Shown here piece by piece: positions 8,883-18,647 of a DNA stretch of 45,855 bases. Made by a program: the position numbers and the translations under genes. Source of the DNA: Verrucomicrobiota bacterium. GTDB lineage: Bacteria; Verrucomicrobiota; Verrucomicrobiia; Limisphaerales; JACDHS01. The first letter of the stretch is position 1, and each line of letters begins with the position of its first letter. The notes under the pieces are model-generated. The model was not told the origin of the DNA and searched no databases. It saw only the letters and a list, made by a program, of their open reading frames with translations. The DNA is taken from contig JACDHS010000024.1 of NCBI GenBank assembly GCA_013820875.1, forward strand, positions 1 through 45,855. Direction: 5' to 3'.

Positions 8883-11732
8883 TTACGAATCAACCGGTTC
8901 CAGTTGCACACAGAAAGTGCTCCCTTTTCCCGGTTCCGACTCCACCCAAACGGTGCCGCCCTGCATCTCCACAGCTTTCTTTACGTTCGCCAGGCCAATA
9001 CCGGTGCCTGGATAGCTTTGTTCCGTGTGCAAACGCTGGAAGACTTCAAAGATACGATCGAAATGTGAAGGGGCGATTCCGATGCCGTTATCTGTAACAC
9101 AGATCGTCGCACCGGGGGCTTCTTTCCTCCAATTCACGGCAATTTCCAGCGGAACATCTGCTTTTCGGTAGCTGATGGCATTTTCGAGCAGGTTCGAAAA
9201 AATCTGGTTCAGCAGCGAAGGATCCGCGTTCACCACGGGCAGGTCTGGCGAGATAATCAGCTTACCACCCACGGCTTCAATTTCCATTTTTATGTCGCCT
9301 GCCATTCGCCTGAGAACATCGTTCAATGGAACTGGACGCAAATTGATCGCAGCGCGGCCAATTCTTGAATACGTCAGCAAATCATCAATCAAACGGCCCA
9401 TGCGTCCAGCCGATTGAATAATGCGTTCGAGATAGGCCAGGTGTTCTGCGTCCAATCGGTCGCGACAATCTTCACTGATGGCTTCTGTAAACCCGGTGAT
9501 GGCCCGCAGGGGTGCTTTCAGGTCGTGCGAGACGGTGTAGGAGAACGAACGAAGTTCCTTATTGGAAGTGTCGAGCTGATTGGTTCTTTCGCGCACCCGG
9601 GTTTCAAGTTGCTGATTCAGCTTTTTGATTTCTTCCTCAGCCCGTTTTAGTTCCGAAATGTCGATGGCAACCCCAAGCAACCGCGGCTGTCCGCGGAGAT
9701 GCACAAGCCTTCCGGTGCCATAATAAGGAATGCGTTTGCCCGTTTTGGTGAGGAGTGTTATTTCCGCGTCCGATTGTCCGGTGGCGATTACTTTTGCATT
9801 ATTTTCAGCCGCGAGGTGTTTCTCTTCTTCGGGCAAAAAATCTGACGCATTCATCTGTTTGATTTCTTCGGTTGAATATTCCGTTACGATTTCGAGATTC
9901 TTGTTCCAACGCATCATAGCGCCATTTTTATCCACCAGATAGAACGTTCCAGGCAGGCTGTTGATGAGGGCATCTGAAAAATCCCGCTCATCCATCACCC
10001 GTTGTTCCGCCCGTTTGCGGTCCGTAATATCGCGGCAACTGCCCATCCATTCGCGCACCTTTCCATTCGGCCCAAAGATGGGAACACCTCGCGACACCAT
10101 TTCGCGCCATTGCCCATCCGCACGCCGGATGCAAAGTTCTGTTTCATAAACCCGGTTTTCGGCGACGGATTGAGACCAGACTTGAGCCACTCGCTCGCGG
10201 TCCGTGGGATGGACAGCATCAAGCCAGCCATACCCCATCATTTGATCTTTGGTTTGCCCGGTGAACTTCCCCCAGGTGGGACTTTCCTCCATTGCGTAAC
10301 CCTCCGCATTATTTACCCAGACAATCTGCGCGCTGGCGATCACGAGCGAACGGTAGCGTTCTTCACTTCGGCGCAGGGTTTCCAGCGCGCGATACCGCTC
10401 TGTGACATCGCGGAACGACCAGACGCGGCCGGTAATCTTTTCTTTTGTACGCTCGGCCTTCGAATAGCGTTCGTAGATTCGCCCATCTTTAAACTCCAGG
10501 ACATCCATGCTTTCCTGCTCAGGGTTTTGATAGAGCTCATGCACTTTGGCTAGAAACAGCTCAGGATACTTGAGTTGATCCAGCACGCTTTGTAACACCA
10601 TTTCATCCTGGTAAATCGTCATCACACCAGAGGGCAGACGCCACATATCAAGAAATCTTTGGTTGTGTCCCTCCAAACGACCGTGCAAATCAACGGCCAA
10701 AATGCCATCCGCGGTGGATTCAAGAATGGAGTGCAGCAAGGAAACCGATGCTTCGAGTTTTTCTTCCATCATCTTGCGCTCGGTGATGTCCTGCGCAAAT
10801 CCCACCATTCGAACCGGATGCTTCAGCTCATCGAGAATAACTTCTCCCGAACTGTAGAGTGTTCGCTCAGTGCCATCGGTGCGGAGAATCCGTTTTTCGT
10901 GAATGAATGAGCCGCTTGTCTCCAGGGTTGCCTTGATTAATGCAGCCGTTTTAGGGCGGTCATCGGGATGAATGCGGAGCAGGTAATCCTCGTAAGTGGC
11001 TTTGAACTCGTTCGGACGCAGGCCGAATATGCGATAAAGCTCGTCCGACCAGACCACTGTGTCGGTTTTAATATCCCACTCCCAGCTTCCCAGTTTGGCG
11101 AGACGCTGAGCATCGGCGAATTGTCGTTCGCGCCTGGTCAAATCTTCCGCGGCCCGCTTGTGTTCGGCGGTTTCGGCAATCAGTTGTTCCTGCAACCGGT
11201 GCAACTCCGCTTCCTGCAGTTCGTTGAGACGATGCTTTTCATGCGTTTCGCGGCGCAATTCCAAAAGCATCGTCACTTCATGTCCCAATGTTCGCAGCAG
11301 TTGCCGTTGCCTCGCATCAAGCTCGTGCGGTATTCGATCGAGGACGCATAACGCACCCAGGCTGTATCCGTCAGCACTGATCAATGGATATCCAGCGTAA
11401 AAACGGATGTGGGGTTCTCCTGTAACAAACGGATTATCAGCAAAACGAAGATCCCGGGTGGCATCCGGCACCACCAGCACATCCGTCTGGAGCATGGTGT
11501 GGGCGCAGAAAGCGTTTTCCCGTGGCACTTCACGCTGCACCACCCCAACGCTGGACTTAAACCACTCCCGCGTGCCGTCCAGAAATGTGATAAGCGAAAT
11601 CGGGACTTCACAGAGATCCGCCGCCAATGCGGTCAAGTCGTCGAAAACAGGTTCTCGAGGACTGTCCAGGATTTCGTATTTCGATAAAGCCTGAAGTCTT
11701 TCCGCCTCCTTTGGCTCTGTTCGTATCTCCAC
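8883..11732 (-). CDS. GAF-PAS4 sensor histidine kinase
   Basis: A protein of 949 residues with no membrane segment. In order: GAF domain (about 25-160), coiled coil, four PAS domains (about 205-320, 330-448, 455-575, 585-698; most end in DITERK/DRKRAE-type linkers), a coiled coil, a HisKA domain with SHDLKAP (H736 is the likely phosphorylated His), and a HATPase domain with N-box N851, DNGIG at 881-885 and GTGIGL at 909-914. It should sense a cytoplasmic signal and phosphorylate a response regulator; no regulator gene adjoins it. The GTG start at 11732 has a strong GGGGAGG about 8 nt upstream. The first PAS-linked region resembles many phytochrome-like kinases, but no chromophore site is seen. 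Confidence 0.9.
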   Translation of the reverse strand: MEIRTEPKEAERLQALSKYEILDSPREPVFDDLTALAADLCEVPISLITFLDGTREWFKSSVGVVQREVPRENAFCAHTMLQTDVLVVPDATRDLRFADNPFVTGEPHIRFYAGYPLISADGYSLGALCVLDRIPHELDARQRQLLRTLGHEVTMLLELRRETHEKHRLNELQEAELHRLQEQLIAETAEHKRAAEDLTRRERQFADAQRLAKLGSWEWDIKTDTVVWSDELYRIFGLRPNEFKATYEDYLLRIHPDDRPKTAALIKATLETSGSFIHEKRILRTDGTERTLYSSGEVILDELKHPVRMVGFAQDITERKMMEEKLEASVSLLHSILESTADGILAVDLHGRLEGHNQRFLDMWRLPSGVMTIYQDEMVLQSVLDQLKYPELFLAKVHELYQNPEQESMDVLEFKDGRIYERYSKAERTKEKITGRVWSFRDVTERYRALETLRRSEERYRSLVIASAQIVWVNNAEGYAMEESPTWGKFTGQTKDQMMGYGWLDAVHPTDRERVAQVWSQSVAENRVYETELCIRRADGQWREMVSRGVPIFGPNGKVREWMGSCRDITDRKRAEQRVMDERDFSDALINSLPGTFYLVDKNGAMMRWNKNLEIVTEYSTEEIKQMNASDFLPEEEKHLAAENNAKVIATGQSDAEITLLTKTGKRIPYYGTGRLVHLRGQPRLLGVAIDISELKRAEEEIKKLNQQLETRVRERTNQLDTSNKELRSFSYTVSHDLKAPLRAITGFTEAISEDCRDRLDAEHLAYLERIIQSAGRMGRLIDDLLTYSRIGRAAINLRPVPLNDVLRRMAGDIKMEIEAVGGKLIISPDLPVVNADPSLLNQIFSNLLENAISYRKADVPLEIAVNWRKEAPGATICVTDNGIGIAPSHFDRIFEVFQRLHTEQSYPGTGIGLANVKKAVEMQGGTVWVESEPGKGSTFCVQLEPVDS

Positions 11733-11948
11733 TTAAAACCTCCCCGGTTTTTTTACCTTGGGATAAGATAATGATCACTACCGTTCGCGGGTGATTGTAA
11801 GCCAATCTAATGCTTCACAAATGGGAAAGCAATGGATCGAGACGTGCAGCCACCATTCCTAAGAATCTATGCAATCGTCTATCCTCCATTTCTCCGATAA
11901 CGCTTCGATTAATTATCTTTGAAGAATTCGTGCTAAGTTCCTACAGGT

Positions 11949-13199
11949 ATGCCGAAGGAGGTCATCATAATCGGCGGAGGCATGGCGGGCCTGTCTGCGG
12001 CTGCGGAGTTGAGGGGTTGCCGGGTTACGCTCGTTGAAGCTAAAAACCGCTTCGGCGGACGCATTCATACTCTGTACAAGGACGGCAATGTGATTGAACT
12101 TGGCGCAGAATTCGTTCACGGCCAGAACAAAGCTTTATTGAGCGTCATCCACAATGCCGGCCTTGCGCTGGCGGACGCCTCGGAACGAAATCAAATGTTG
12201 GTCGCAGGTCGCCTCCAACCAATCGCTCTCTGGGACAAATTCGGGGAATTGGCGGCACGCATTGAAACACAGAAACCCGACAAATCATTTCTCTCATTCA
12301 TAGACGAAACAGCATTGGATGAGGGTGGACGAAAAATGATGCTCACGTTTGTCGCTGGTTTTGATGCCGCAGATCCTGCTCGCATCAGCGCCCACTCCTT
12401 GCGACGCGCAGAATACGCTTCCGAACAGATGAACGGTCAAAAGGAAGCACGCCTTCAAACCGGTTACGCATCCCTCGCTGAGTTCATGGAAAGCAAAGCC
12501 CGCCACAGCGGAGCAACCTTGTTAAAGAATGTTGTCGTGCATGCGGTTCGATGGCGACGCGGACGCGTCCAGGTAGAAGCTTCCTGCGACCGTTTGACCG
12601 AAACGTTTCTTGCGGACGCAGCGATTGTCACGCTTCCGCTCGGGGTGCTGAAAGCACGTGCCGTGACATTTGAGCCAGCCTTGCCGGACAAGGAGGAGGC
12701 CGTCGCCGGCCTGGAGTTTGGAAATGCTATCAAACTCACGCTCGTTTTCCGCAGGCCCTGGTGGCCTGATCCGGATTTCGGATTCATTCACACACTGGAT
12801 GAATCGTTGCAAACGTGGTGGAGCGATTCACGCGGACCGATCCTGACCGGTTGGGCAGGCGGCCCAAAGGCGGACGCGCTCCTGAATCATTCACCGGCGG
12901 AACTGGAAGTCCTCGCGGTTGAAGCCCTATCCCGATTGTTTTCGATTTCCCTTCAGAAAATTCGTACCGAACTGATTTCCAGTCACACCCACAATTGGGC
13001 ACACGATCCGCACATACGCGGTGCTTACAGTTACATTCCCGTCGGTGGATTGTTCTATCCGAAGCAATTGGGTGCTCCAGTGAAAGAAACTTTATTCTTC
13101 GCGGGCGAAGCAACGGCGCGTGATGGACAGATGGGCACTGTTTTTGCCGCGCTTGAAAGTGGTCAGCGAGTCGCTCGCGAGTTGATGAATGCCATATGA
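11949..13199 (+). CDS. FAD-dependent amine oxidase (monoamine/polyamine oxidase family)
   Basis: A protein of 416 residues starting with a dinucleotide-binding motif VIIIGGGMAGLSAA (about 5-18), then LVEAKNRFGGRI and GAEFVHG. It closes with FFAGEATARDGQMGTVFAALESG, the second FAD-binding signature of flavin amine oxidases. It would oxidise an amine with release of hydrogen peroxide; the substrate is unknown. No signal peptide is visible. It is transcribed away from the GAF-PAS kinase with a 216-bp shared promoter region. The ATG at 11949 has only a weak AGG upstream. Confidence 0.85.
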   Translation: MPKEVIIIGGGMAGLSAAAELRGCRVTLVEAKNRFGGRIHTLYKDGNVIELGAEFVHGQNKALLSVIHNAGLALADASERNQMLVAGRLQPIALWDKFGELAARIETQKPDKSFLSFIDETALDEGGRKMMLTFVAGFDAADPARISAHSLRRAEYASEQMNGQKEARLQTGYASLAEFMESKARHSGATLLKNVVVHAVRWRRGRVQVEASCDRLTETFLADAAIVTLPLGVLKARAVTFEPALPDKEEAVAGLEFGNAIKLTLVFRRPWWPDPDFGFIHTLDESLQTWWSDSRGPILTGWAGGPKADALLNHSPAELEVLAVEALSRLFSISLQKIRTELISSHTHNWAHDPHIRGAYSYIPVGGLFYPKQLGAPVKETLFFAGEATARDGQMGTVFAALESGQRVARELMNAI

Positions 13200-13228
13200 A
13201 ATTTCCTGCATGCCCCCCGATCTTGCAC

Positions 13229-13471
13229 TCACAAATTTAGCATGGACACCAAATCCGCCACATTCATTTTTTGGTGGCCGGCGATGGATTTCAAAATGTC
13301 ATGCAACGTTCCCACTTTGATGGGGCGGTGATTGGGAATGGTAACGTGATGTTTCCCGTTAGTTTGGGTGGTCATACGCAGATGAGAACCGTCCTGCCGC
13401 ACGGTGACATAACCGAACTGTCGAAGTGCTTTGACGAGTTCGGAGGCATTACAATCCCGAGGAATTTTCAC
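13229..13471 (-). CDS. hicA: HicA-type mRNA interferase toxin
   Basis: A protein of 80 residues with a dsRNA-binding-like HicA fold. LVKALRQFGYVTVRQDGSHLRM carries the catalytic His in the GSHLRM block; HHVTIPNHRPIKVGTLHDIL follows. HicA toxins cleave mRNA and are neutralised by HicB. The gene starts with a GTG that overlaps the hicB stop by 4 bp (GTGA), so translation is coupled. The order hicB-hicA is the reverse of the classical E. coli order but is common. Confidence 0.88.
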   Translation of the reverse strand: MKIPRDCNASELVKALRQFGYVTVRQDGSHLRMTTQTNGKHHVTIPNHRPIKVGTLHDILKSIAGHQKMNVADLVSMLNL

Positions 13472-13686
13472 GCAGTTAGAATTTCGTCACGCACGAAGTG
13501 CAGTCGAATAATGCTCGGGCGTTGCCCTTCATCGAAATGACAGATCACAGCGTCCTTCACCATGGAACGAATTTCTTCCAAGGTGTCGCCTTGGGTGAAT
13601 ACCGAATGCCCCAGCGCCCGGGCATTAAAGCCGCCATCAATTTCATCTTCTCGCACTTCAAAAATGATTTCGGAAAGATCGTTCAT
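13468..13686 (-). CDS. hicB: HicB-type antitoxin
   Basis: A protein of 72 residues with the partial RNase H-like antitoxin fold: IIFEVREDEIDGGFNARALG, then a helix TLEEIRSMVKDAVICHF. It is short and has no obvious C-terminal DNA-binding domain, as in many DUF1902-type HicB proteins. It should bind and block HicA. It is the first gene of a two-gene minus-strand operon. The 250 bp upstream contain a G7 run and no other gene, then the palindrome array begins. Confidence 0.8.
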   Translation of the reverse strand: MNDLSEIIFEVREDEIDGGFNARALGHSVFTQGDTLEEIRSMVKDAVICHFDEGQRPSIIRLHFVRDEILTA

Positions 13687-13937
13687 TCAAACTAAAATAG
13701 ATCGCGTCCACTTTCGAAGCAATTTCAATATCCCGCGACAGTTTTTTTGGGGGGGTGCGCATCTTGACGTTGCTCCGTCTGCCAATCTCGCGAGTTGATG
13801 AAATTATCAAAGGCACCCCATGATAAAAAATCAGCACTGCAACCTTAAATCGCTGTGCAAGTCACGAACACCCCCACCCCAATCGTAAATTGCTGCCTTA
13901 AAGGCCATTACAAACCGGGAACAGCACCAGATTGCCA

Positions 13938-14330
13938 TTTTTTCCCGCGAAAAAAGTCCCATACACCTGTTGATTTGTTTTTTTTCGGCGGAAAAAGTCA
14001 TGAACACCTTATGACATTGGTTTTTTTCGCGGGAAAAAGTCATGAACACCTATTGATTTGGTTTTTTCCGCCGAAAAAAGTCGTGATCACCTTATGACAT
14101 CGGTTTTTTTCGCCGAAAAAGGTCGTGAACACCTTATGACAATAGTTTTTTTCGCCGAATTAAGTCATGAACACCTGTTGATTTGGTTTTTTCCCGCGAA
14201 AAAAGTCGTGATCACCTTATGCACTTGATCTTTTTCGGCGGAAAAAGTCATGAACACCTGTTGATCTGGAATTTTACGCCGAAAAAAATGCCGATCCAGT
14301 CGAGAATCGGACCTTTTTCGCCGGGAAAAA
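13938..14330. repeat. Ten-unit palindrome array, about 42-bp period, upstream of dnaB
   Basis: Ten units start at 13938, 13978, 14021, 14062, 14104, 14146, 14187, 14231, 14271 and 14314; spacing is 40-44 bp, mean about 42. Each has a T run, a 4-6 base C/G core and an A run (for example TTTTTTTCGCGGGAAAAA), followed in most units by GTCATGAACACC or a close variant. The linker then alternates almost regularly between a TTATGACAT type and a TGTTGATTT type. In the first type GTCAT and ATGAC can pair as a second small stem. The array fills the gap between hicB and dnaB. No cas genes and no unique spacers are present. Confidence 0.85.
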
Positions 14331-14479
14331 TGGTGCCAATAACGCAGGGGAGAAACTATCCGCGGAACGGAAAGTATCACGAAGCGACACCCTGTTTAGT
14401 TAGCTGGTTAACGACTGTGAATATCTTACAACAACATCTTCTCGCTGTTCGACCACTTATCCACTTTCATTGCTGGTTC

Positions 14480-15940
14480 ATGATTGACGCAATCTCCCCA
14501 GACGGCGGTGCAGCATCGACCGATTTTCGGAAAACACGACGCAAGAAGGTTTCCGTGGATCTGTCAAAAATAGATCGCCTGCCGCCACACTCGCTGGAAG
14601 CCGAACAGGGTGTCCTCGGCTGTTTGCTCCTGTCGCCAAACGATTGCATCGGCGAGTGCGTGCAGAAGTTCAAGAGCGGGGCGGAAATCTTCTACGATCT
14701 TCGGCACCAATCGATCTACCAGATGCTGATCGACATGTATGAGAAGAAAGAAGCGATCGATCTCATCACATTGCAGCAACGCCTGAAAGACCGTCAGCAA
14801 CTCGAAGCCGTGGGTGGCATCGCTTACGTGTCCGCTCTTGTGGATCAGGTTCCCTCAGCCGCGAACCTGAAGTTCTACGCAGACATCATTTACGAAAAAT
14901 ATGTCCTGCGCAAAATGATCCAGACCTGCACGAACATCGTCGCACGCGCCTACGAACAGGAAGGTGAAGTGGATGAACTGCTGGATGAAGTGGAACGGGA
15001 TGTTTTAAAGATCGTCGAGTCCCGCGTCCAGGAGGATGACAAGACGATGAAAAGTCTTGTCCAGGGTGCGATCAATAAGATTGAGGAATATTTTAAAAAT
15101 CAAGGCGCCACCACCGGCATCGCCACTGGCTTCGCCGATCTCGACAAAATGACGAGCGGTTTGCAACCAGGCGACATGGTGGTCATCGCTGCTCGCCCTT
15201 CCATGGGGAAAACGTCGCTCGCCATGAACATCGCCGAGCACGTTGTCATCCATGACAAAACACCCGTCGGCGTATTCAGTTTGGAAATGACCGCCCAATC
15301 TCTGGTGCTGCGCATGATTTGCTCTTACTCGCGAGTAAACTTTCGTGATATTCGAGCCGGCTTTTTATCGGATCGAGACTTCCCCAAATTGACTGACGCT
15401 GCCAGCAAACTCACGAATGCTCCGCTGGTGATTGATGACACGGCTGGTCTTTCCATTTTGCAGTTGCGCGCCAAGGCACGTCGCATGCACCAGCAGTACG
15501 GGATCAAACTGATTGTGATCGATTACTTGCAGTTGCTTCATTCCTCCGCCGCGCGTGCGAAAGAAAATCGACAGCAGGAAATCGCCGACATCTCAAGCGG
15601 CATCAAAGCACTCGCCAAAGAGTTGCACATACCGATCATCGTTCTCGCGCAGTTAAACCGTGAAATGGAAAAGGATAAGAATCGTAAACCGCGCATGTCG
15701 GACTTGCGCGAATCCGGCGCGATCGAACAGGACGCCGATTTGATCGGGATGCTCTACAAACCGGGCAGCAGCGATGACGAAGATGGAGGGTCGGCGGAAA
15801 GCGATGCGGTGGCTGTCAACCTCCTCATCGCCAAGCAACGAAATGGTCCAACCGGGGATGTCTGCCTGACCTTTCTTAAATCGTACACGCGATTTGAGAA
15901 TGCAGCCAAAGTTTCACCCGAGGACATGCCGGGCGATTAG
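14480..15940 (+). CDS. dnaB: Replicative DNA helicase DnaB
   Basis: A protein of 486 residues, a normal DnaB length. The N-terminal domain includes DRLPPHSLEAEQGVLGCLL. The RecA-like helicase domain has the Walker A region ARPSMGKTSLAMNIA (about 238-252), a Walker B region LIVIDYLQLL, and RESGAIEQDADLIGMLYKP. It is the hexameric helicase that unwinds DNA at replication forks. The frame stays open upstream into the palindrome array (to 14183), but that part encodes only repeat peptides. ATG at 14480 is chosen; GTG at 14555 with AAGG upstream is an alternative. One near-consensus DnaA box (TTATCCACT, 14457-14465) lies just upstream and could be chance. Confidence 0.95.
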   Translation: MIDAISPDGGAASTDFRKTRRKKVSVDLSKIDRLPPHSLEAEQGVLGCLLLSPNDCIGECVQKFKSGAEIFYDLRHQSIYQMLIDMYEKKEAIDLITLQQRLKDRQQLEAVGGIAYVSALVDQVPSAANLKFYADIIYEKYVLRKMIQTCTNIVARAYEQEGEVDELLDEVERDVLKIVESRVQEDDKTMKSLVQGAINKIEEYFKNQGATTGIATGFADLDKMTSGLQPGDMVVIAARPSMGKTSLAMNIAEHVVIHDKTPVGVFSLEMTAQSLVLRMICSYSRVNFRDIRAGFLSDRDFPKLTDAASKLTNAPLVIDDTAGLSILQLRAKARRMHQQYGIKLIVIDYLQLLHSSAARAKENRQQEIADISSGIKALAKELHIPIIVLAQLNREMEKDKNRKPRMSDLRESGAIEQDADLIGMLYKPGSSDDEDGGSAESDAVAVNLLIAKQRNGPTGDVCLTFLKSYTRFENAAKVSPEDMPGD

Positions 15941-15950
15941 TTTCCGTTCC

Positions 15951-16018
15951 TCTTAATCGTAAACTTACTCTCAATTTGCAGGGAAGATTAAGATTAAGAT
16001 CACGATTAAAATTAAGAA
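15951..16018. repeat. GATTAA-type hexamer tract after dnaB
   Basis: Repeated GATTAA/TTAATC hexamers with inverted copies (CTTAATCGT near the left end, ACGATTAAAATTAAG near the right). It begins about 11 nt after the dnaB stop and might form a weak hairpin. It is the same repeat type as the tract at 970-1018. Confidence 0.55.
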
Positions 16019-16183
16019 AACGGCAGTAAAACTCGCAGAAATCGGCTCTTTTCTGCCCCGTTTATGAGACGAGCAATACTGCCACACCAACAAAATACCT
16101 TGAATTTTTGAAAAAAACGTTCATCCAGAGCAGTGCTTTTTTCTGATTTCAGAAAGTTTGTTCAAATCGACAACAGAAATAAA

Positions 16184-18631
16184 ATGACGAAGTTTACCGT
16201 TCCCCTGAACGCAGGCTGCCTGGCTTGCCTGGTGTTTATCGCCAGTCTCTTTACCTCAATCGGCCAGACCGGCCCCAAAGTTTCCTCGATTGAAATTCGC
16301 CATGTGGGACCACCCGCGGCCAGCGATTCATTGATTCGCTCCAACCTGCGCATCAAGGAAGGCGACTCTTATCAACGCGTTCGCGTGGACGATGATGTGC
16401 GCAACCTTTATGCCACCGGATTCTTTTACAACATTCGCGTCGCCGAAGATATCGCTGCCGATGGCGTCAAGCTGACCTACGTCGTGCAAGGCAATCCGCT
16501 GCTGACCGACATCAAGTTTGATGGCAACAAAAAATACAGCAACAGTCGTCTCACGAAGAAGATCACTTCCAAAACAGGCCAGCCGCTGGACGAAAAAAAG
16601 TTGTTCCAGGACGCACGCGAAATCGAGACGATGTATCAGAAGGCGGGCTATCAAAAAGTGTCGGTCAAGCCGGTCTTAAGCATCGATGAAAACACCGGGC
16701 GCGGCTCGGTTATTTTTGAAGTCAGAGAAGGCCCAAAGATCCGCATCAAAGACATCGTCTTCGAAAGCAACAATGAATTCTCCGAACGCAAGCTTCGCAA
16801 AGCTTTAAAAACGAAACGTCGTTGGTTCATGTCATGGATCACCGGTGGCGGCGTTTTGAAAGATGAACAATTCGAAGACGACAAAGAGCGTCTCACTGCG
16901 TTTTACCAGAACGAAGGTTATATCGATTTCGAAATCCAGGAGGTCAAGTTCGACTACGTGGAGGAAAACAAACTGGTCATTCGCTTTATCATTTCTGAAG
17001 GTCAGCGCTACCGGGTCGGCGCTATCGATTTCAAAGGAAATAAACTTTTCAGCACGGACGAAATCACCGGCGGCGTCAACGTGCTCGGTCGCACAGTGAG
17101 GATGAAAATGAACGTGGGCGAAATTTTCACACCGAAAGGCCTGACTGCGGATGTGGATGCAATTCGCGATTTCTACGGTTCCAAGGGCTACATTGATGCA
17201 CGGGTCAACGCGATCAAGAACGCCAATGTCTCGACCGGAACGATGGACGTGGTTTACCAGATTGATGAAGGCCAAAAGGCATTCATCGAACAAATCGAGA
17301 TTCGCGGAAACGAAAAGACAAAGGACAAAGTCATCCGCCGTGAACTCGCCGTCTCTCCCGGTGAAGTGTTCGACATGACCCGCGTGAAAGTGAGCAGGGC
17401 CCGCCTCGAAGGTTTAAACTACTTCGAGAAGGTGGACGCCAAACCCCAGGACACCGATGTTCCGAACCGCAAAGATCTCGTGGTCTCGGTTGAAGAAAAG
17501 AATACCGGCAACTTCACTGTCGGCGCCGGGTTCAGTTCAGTGGACCAGTTGGTTGGCTTCGTAGAGGTGTCGCAAGCCAACTTCGATCTCTTCAAACCGC
17601 CGACATTCACCGGGGGTGGACAGAAATTCCGTTTGCGCGCACAAATGGGAACAAAGCGTCAGGATTATCAAATTTCATTTGTGGAACCCTGGTTCCTCGA
17701 TCGCAAACTGGCGCTCGGTGTGGATCTGTTCCATCGCGAACTGAACTACGTCAGCCGCGAAGATCTCTATGATGAAACCCACACGGGCGGGACGTTGAGT
17801 TTGACCCGCGCGCTCGGCAGCGACTTCCTCATCGGGAAAGTTTTCTACACGTTGGAAAATGTGGGCATTAATCTCACCAGCAAGGCACGGACTGACGACG
17901 TCACCCTCACTTCGACCGATGCGGATGGCAATGTGACAACACAGATACTTCCGCGCAACATTTCACAAACTCTGGCAGAAGAAGATGGAGACCGCCTGGT
18001 TTCGAAGGTTGGCACATCCCTCGCCTTCGACACTCGTAATAGTGCGCTGCTCCCTTCTCGCGGTCAGCGTAGCGAACTCTTGACCGAAGTGGCAGGACTG
18101 GGAGGCGACACCCACTTTTACAAACTGGAAGCAAAGACCGCATGGTATTTCCCAGGTTTCTTCGAAGGCCACATTTTCGAAATCGTCGGTCGCGCAGGTG
18201 TTGTTGATGATTGGGGAAGTGGAGACCGTGGACGCAGTCGCGTGCCTATTTTCGACCGCTGGTTCCTGGGCGGCCTCTATTCTCTACGCGGATTCAACTA
18301 TCGCGACGTCGGGCCCAAAGATTCGGTCCTTGGAAAAGAACCCATCGGTGGTGAAACTTACTACTTCGGTTCCGCTGAATATAGTTTGCCAATTATTGAA
18401 CGCCTGCGCTTCGCAATGTTCTATGATATTGGTAACGTGTTTGAGGATGCTTACAGTTTCAACAGACAGCCTCAGCAGGCTACATACAGCGACAACTGGG
18501 GTGTCGGTATCCGCCTGAATTTGCCGATTGGGCCGCTGCGACTAGATTACGGCATACCGATCAACAAAGATGAAGGGGTTAGTGGAGGTGGGCGATTCCA
18601 ATTTGGTGTCGGTTACACTCGTGAGTTCTAA
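16184..18631 (+). CDS. bamA: Outer membrane protein assembly factor BamA
   Basis: A protein of about 815 residues. It begins with a signal peptide (hydrophobic stretch CLACLVFIASLFTSIG). About five POTRA repeats follow, recognisable by phrases such as LYATGFFYNIRV, YQKAGYQ, YQNEGYIDFEI and FYGSKGYIDARV, then LEGLNYFEKVDA. A 16-strand barrel domain ends in an aromatic residue (GYTREF), with WFLGGLYSLRGFNYRDVGP near the end. BamA folds and inserts beta-barrel proteins, so the cell has a Gram-negative outer membrane. An upstream in-frame start at 16133 exists, but ATG 16184 puts the signal peptide at the N-terminus. It is co-transcribed with ompH, 16 bp downstream. Confidence 0.95.
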   Translation: MTKFTVPLNAGCLACLVFIASLFTSIGQTGPKVSSIEIRHVGPPAASDSLIRSNLRIKEGDSYQRVRVDDDVRNLYATGFFYNIRVAEDIAADGVKLTYVVQGNPLLTDIKFDGNKKYSNSRLTKKITSKTGQPLDEKKLFQDAREIETMYQKAGYQKVSVKPVLSIDENTGRGSVIFEVREGPKIRIKDIVFESNNEFSERKLRKALKTKRRWFMSWITGGGVLKDEQFEDDKERLTAFYQNEGYIDFEIQEVKFDYVEENKLVIRFIISEGQRYRVGAIDFKGNKLFSTDEITGGVNVLGRTVRMKMNVGEIFTPKGLTADVDAIRDFYGSKGYIDARVNAIKNANVSTGTMDVVYQIDEGQKAFIEQIEIRGNEKTKDKVIRRELAVSPGEVFDMTRVKVSRARLEGLNYFEKVDAKPQDTDVPNRKDLVVSVEEKNTGNFTVGAGFSSVDQLVGFVEVSQANFDLFKPPTFTGGGQKFRLRAQMGTKRQDYQISFVEPWFLDRKLALGVDLFHRELNYVSREDLYDETHTGGTLSLTRALGSDFLIGKVFYTLENVGINLTSKARTDDVTLTSTDADGNVTTQILPRNISQTLAEEDGDRLVSKVGTSLAFDTRNSALLPSRGQRSELLTEVAGLGGDTHFYKLEAKTAWYFPGFFEGHIFEIVGRAGVVDDWGSGDRGRSRVPIFDRWFLGGLYSLRGFNYRDVGPKDSVLGKEPIGGETYYFGSAEYSLPIIERLRFAMFYDIGNVFEDAYSFNRQPQQATYSDNWGVGIRLNLPIGPLRLDYGIPINKDEGVSGGGRFQFGVGYTREF

Positions 18632-18647
18632 TTTTTAAAAATAAAAC

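Noticed and set aside
13938-14330. Possible CRISPR array because of regular repeats
   Set aside because: The linkers are themselves repeats of two types, the repeat core is degenerate, and no cas gene is nearby.
13831-14380. Several small open frames on both strands across the palindrome array
   Set aside because: All encode the same repeat unit in different frames, have no ribosome-binding site, and vary with unit number.
14183-14479. N-terminal extension of DnaB
   Set aside because: It translates the palindrome array and gives repeat peptides unlike any DnaB; the family start fits ATG 14480.
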